From an uncultured Clostridia bacterium (lineage in GTDB: Bacteria; Bacillota; Clostridia; Oscillospirales; Acutalibacteraceae): a DNA stretch of 36,368 nucleotides. The notes below the pieces were generated by a model. The model made no database searches. It saw only the letters and a program-made list of their open reading frames with translations, and was not told the origin of the DNA. The translations under genes and the position numbers were made by a program. Shown here one piece after another: positions 33,824 to 36,368 of this stretch (position 1 is its first letter; each line of letters begins with the position of its first letter). The stretch spans positions 1-36,368 of the forward strand of contig CANQZA010000016.1 of assembly GCA_947628175.1 (NCBI GenBank). Reading direction: 5' to 3'.

Positions 33824-35032
33824 ATGTCCCAGAAAAACGCGAAGTACAGTTCGGTCATTATTCCTGTTGTCGTGGCAGTTGTGGTAATAATAGCATTTGC
33901 AGTAAGCGGCCACATAACGAAAAAAGCCGACGAAAAAAATCCTACAGCCCGCCCTACTGTTTCCATTGCGAACAGCGACGACGCCACAACGCAAAAGAGT
34001 GTTAGCAAAAACATAAATTCAAAGGTTACGATAACCGCTGTCGGAGACAATCTTATTCACAATACAATTATTGCATCGGGTGAGCAGGAAGACGGAAAAC
34101 TGGATTATACTGCTCTTTATAAAAACATAAAACCGGATATTGAGGCGGCAGATATTGCCGTCATCAACCAGGAGACCGTTCTTGGCGGAGAATCATTCGA
34201 TTATACAGGCTATCCGCTTTTCAATTCACCGTGGGAAATCGGAGACGCTGCAATCGACGCGGGTTTTGATGTTTTTACATGCGCTACAAACCATTCTCTT
34301 GATATGGGATGGGCGGGAATTGAAAAGGAAACAGAATATTTCAGCAGTAAAAAGGGTGTTGTACAACTTGGCGTAAATGCAAGCGCGGAAAGAAATATCG
34401 TTTATTACGAGAAAAATGATATCACCTTTGCTCTGCTCAATTATACATTCGGAACAAACAATATTGCCCTTCCGTCGGACAAGCCATGGTGTGTTAATCT
34501 GCTTGACAAGGATAAAGTTAAGTCGGATGTTACCGAGGCACGGGGCAATGCCGATGTCGTTATTGTATTTCCTCATTGGGGCAATGAGAACAGCCATAAG
34601 ATTTCCGATTACCAGAAGGAATACACAAAGCTTTTTTCCGACTTGGGTGTGGATATAGTCATCGGAACGCATACGCATACACTTCAGCCTGTTGAATGGG
34701 TGACAAATGAAAAGACCAAGAAAAGAATGCTCGTATATTATTCACTTGGCAATTTTATTTCACACCAGATTCAACTCTATCAGCTTTTAGGAGGTATGGC
34801 GCGTATAACTGTTGAGAAAAACGGTGATGAAATCGAGATATCCTCTGCCAAGCTTGTTCCGCTTGTCTGTCTGTACAAGCGCAACGACAGGGGCTTTGAA
34901 TTTGATGTATATAAGCTCGGGGATTATACGGATGATATTGCCCAAACACATGCACAGAATGGCGCGACAAATGAGTATTTTACAAACCTTGTTAAAGAAA
35001 ATATGGATGATGAGTTTATTGATATGAAGTGA
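33824..35032 (+). CDS. CapA-family membrane-anchored metallophosphatase-like protein
   Basis: A 402-residue protein anchored by one N-terminal helix (about 10-29, IIPVVVAVVVIIAFAV) with the rest outside the cell. The CapA domain (about 68-340) follows the family pattern: TAVGDNLIHN, INQETVLGG, CATNHSLDMGWAGI, VFPHWGNE, GTHTHTLQPVEW and YYSLGNFISH. CapA proteins resemble metallophosphoesterases and are linked to poly-gamma-glutamate synthesis, but most stand-alone members have no known substrate. No capB or capC is adjacent. The ATG at 33824 is 13 bases after the GAGGAAAGG site; an out-of-frame GTG at 33814 sits closer to that site but opens only a 63-codon frame. Confidence 0.85.
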   Translation: MSQKNAKYSSVIIPVVVAVVVIIAFAVSGHITKKADEKNPTARPTVSIANSDDATTQKSVSKNINSKVTITAVGDNLIHNTIIASGEQEDGKLDYTALYKNIKPDIEAADIAVINQETVLGGESFDYTGYPLFNSPWEIGDAAIDAGFDVFTCATNHSLDMGWAGIEKETEYFSSKKGVVQLGVNASAERNIVYYEKNDITFALLNYTFGTNNIALPSDKPWCVNLLDKDKVKSDVTEARGNADVVIVFPHWGNENSHKISDYQKEYTKLFSDLGVDIVIGTHTHTLQPVEWVTNEKTKKRMLVYYSLGNFISHQIQLYQLLGGMARITVEKNGDEIEISSAKLVPLVCLYKRNDRGFEFDVYKLGDYTDDIAQTHAQNGATNEYFTNLVKENMDDEFIDMK

Positions 35033-35091
35033 TTATTGTATAATATATACAAAAAATATGGATATATTCTCTCTATATAGTTTTATTTTTG

Positions 35092-35111
35092 ACAAACTTG
35101 TATAAATTTGT
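35092..35111. repeat. Inverted repeat at the -35 of the glnA promoter
   Basis: ACAAACTTGT and ATAAATTTGT form an inverted repeat with eight of ten positions matching, and its last base is the first T of the -35 TTGACA. It is a candidate operator. It does not fit the usual GlnR/TnrA pattern (TGTNA, seven bases, TNACA). Confidence 0.45.
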
Positions 35112-35139
35112 TGACATTTATGCTTCTTGAAAGTATAAT
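35111..35139 (+). promoter_or_regulatory. Consensus SigA promoter of glnA
   Basis: TTGACA, exactly 17 bases, TATAAT: a full match to consensus. The transcript should start near 35146, only about 10 bases before the leader hairpin. A second TTGACA at 35089 has no matching -10. Confidence 0.88.
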
Positions 35140-35155
35140 GTGAATGTAGTGAGAA

Positions 35156-35194
35156 CGAGGGCGTTCCGTTTAGGCGGAGTGCCCTCGCTTTTTT
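35156..35194 (+). terminator. Intrinsic terminator in the glnA leader (attenuator candidate)
   Basis: CGAGGGCGTTCCG pairs with CGGAGTGCCCTCG (13 base pairs, two of them G-T) around TTTAGG, followed by CTTTTTT. It lies between the promoter and glnA, so read-through must be regulated or partial. A smaller exclusive hairpin, GAACG-AGGG-CGTTC (35153-35166), uses its left arm and could act as antiterminator. Confidence 0.82.
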
Positions 35195-35225
35195 ATTGAA
35201 ATCATTAAAGAGAGGAGTATTTACT

Positions 35226-36368
35226 ATGAGTAAGTACACAAAGGAAGATATCCTTAAAAGTGCCGAAGAAAACGGCGTTGAATTTATCAGGCTTCAGTTT
35301 ACCGATGTATTCGGTATTATGAAAAATGTTGCCATCACAAGCTCTCAGCTTGAAAAAGCATTGGATAACGAATGTATGTTTGACGGCTCTTCAATTGATG
35401 GCTTTGTTCGTATCAATGAGTCGGATATGTATCTTCACCCCGATTATGATTCATGGGCAATTTTTCCTTGGAGAAAGCATCAGAATGCCCAGACGGCACG
35501 CTTGATCTGCTCGGTATATTGTGCGGATAATGTCACACCTTTCCTCGGCGATCCGAGAAATGTACTTCAGAAAGTGATGGACGAGGCAGCGGAAATGGGT
35601 TATACATTTAATGTAGGTCCTGAATGTGAATTCTTCCTCTTTAAGCTTGATGAGGACGGCAATCCTACAACTGTCACAGGTGACGAGGGCGGTTATTTTG
35701 ACCTCAACCCTGTTGATCACGGCGAAAACTGCCGCCGCGACATATGCCTTGCTCTTGAAGAAATGGGATATACAATTGAAGCATCACATCATGAGGTTGC
35801 GGAGGGACAGCATGAGATTGACTTTAAGTTTGACGAAGTTATGACCACCGCAGACCGTGTTATGACCTTCAAGCATGTTGTAAAAACATACGCGACAAAA
35901 CACGGACTTCATGCAACATTTATGCCTAAGCCGATTTACGGCATCAACGGTTCAGGTATGCACACCAATATGTCTCTTATGACAACTGACGAAAACGGCA
36001 AGACAGTAAATGCCTTTTATGATCCTGAAAGTCCTGACGGATTAAGCAAGGTTGCATACAACTTTATTGCCGGAATCATGGCTCATGTAAAAGGTATAGC
36101 AGTATATTCAAATCCTACGGTTAATTCCTATAAAAGACTTGTTCCCGGCTACGAAGCGCCTTCCTATCTTGTATGGTCGGCCTCAAACCGTTCATGCCTT
36201 GTTCGTATTCCTGCCGCACGCGGTATGGGCACGCGTGTAGAGCTTCGCAACCCTGATCCCACATGCAATCCGTATCTTGAAATGGCTCTTTGCCTTGCGG
36301 CGGGTCTTGACGGTATTAAAAAGAATATGACGCCTGCTCCTGCGGTTGATTACAATGTATTTGAACTC
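35226..36368 (+). CDS. glnA: Glutamine synthetase, type I (partial, runs off the window)
   Basis: The first 381 residues of glutamine synthetase, which makes glutamine from glutamate, ammonia and ATP and controls nitrogen assimilation. Family landmarks in order: [72 protein letters not shown] and [19 protein letters not shown]. The HTN in the [11 protein letters not shown] motif and the spacing fit the GSI-alpha form of Bacillus and Clostridium, which is feedback-controlled rather than adenylylated. The usual length is about 440 residues, so roughly 60 are beyond the edge. An AGGAG site precedes the ATG. A terminator in the leader suggests attenuation. Confidence 0.96.
   Translation, partial: MSKYTKEDILKSAEENGVEFIRLQFTDVFGIMKNVAITSSQLEKALDNECMFDGSSIDGFVRINESDMYLHPDYDSWAIFPWRKHQNAQTARLICSVYCADNVTPFLGDPRNVLQKVMDEAAEMGYTFNVGPECEFFLFKLDEDGNPTTVTGDEGGYFDLNPVDHGENCRRDICLALEEMGYTIEASHHEVAEGQHEIDFKFDEVMTTADRVMTFKHVVKTYATKHGLHATFMPKPIYGINGSGMHTNMSLMTTDENGKTVNAFYDPESPDGLSKVAYNFIAGIMAHVKGIAVYSNPTVNSYKRLVPGYEAPSYLVWSASNRSCLVRIPAARGMGTRVELRNPDPTCNPYLEMALCLAAGLDGIKKNMTPAPAVDYNVFEL

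Noticed and set aside
35092..35116. GlnR/TnrA site before glnA
   Set aside because: The spacing and fifth base do not fit TGTNA-N7-TNACA; only a generic inverted repeat is claimed.

Overview
The window looks like chromosome of a low-GC, spore-forming Firmicute, most likely a gut clostridium of the Ruminococcaceae/Oscillospiraceae type. The grounds are AT-rich genes with strong AGGAGG-type ribosome sites, TTGACA/TATAAT promoters that often carry an extended -10, a SpoVAC sporulation protein, a Bacillus/Clostridium-type (GSI-alpha) glutamine synthetase, a BceRS-like two-component system with its ABC transporter, and clostridial uronate genes. No rRNA, tRNA, CRISPR array, insertion sequence or phage gene was recognised. 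No stretch over 300 bases lacks a gene.

Left end (8-3556): a run of small same-strand accessory genes. These are an HD-like protein, a truncated acetyltransferase remnant, three GNAT acetyltransferases, a DinB-like protein and an S51-type peptidase. Middle left (3734-12697): a GPH-family sugar:cation symporter, a Ser/Thr-rich lipoprotein, a RadC-like protein, a metallophosphoesterase, a pair of ABC half-exporters that overlap and probably work as a heterodimer, a lone spoVAC on the opposite strand, and an orphan MacB/LolD-type ABC ATPase.

Surface-sugar operon (12888-18666): a glycosyltransferase, a Wzx-like flippase, a DegT-family sugar aminotransferase, rfbA and rfbB. RfbA plus RfbB make dTDP-4-keto-6-deoxyglucose. 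With no rfbC or rfbD in the cluster and an aminotransferase present, the likely product is a dTDP-aminodideoxysugar (viosamine type) for a surface glycan rather than rhamnose.

Carbohydrate locus (18734-24953): a GH95-like lipoprotein glycosidase diverges from a short AraC-type regulator followed by uxaB and uxaA of hexuronate catabolism. The layout suggests extracellular release of a sugar coupled to intracellular use of a uronate, although GH95 enzymes are known for fucose or galactose chemistry.

Right part (25005-36368): a J-domain membrane protein with a zinc-ribbon membrane partner; a PAP2 phosphatase with a Cys/His tail; a response regulator, intramembrane-sensing kinase, ABC ATPase and FtsX permease module with a shared candidate operator before both transcription units; a Na+/Ca2+ exchanger; a CapA-like protein; and the first 381 codons of glnA. 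The glnA leader contains a consensus promoter, an inverted repeat at the -35 and an intrinsic terminator between promoter and gene, which suggests attenuation.
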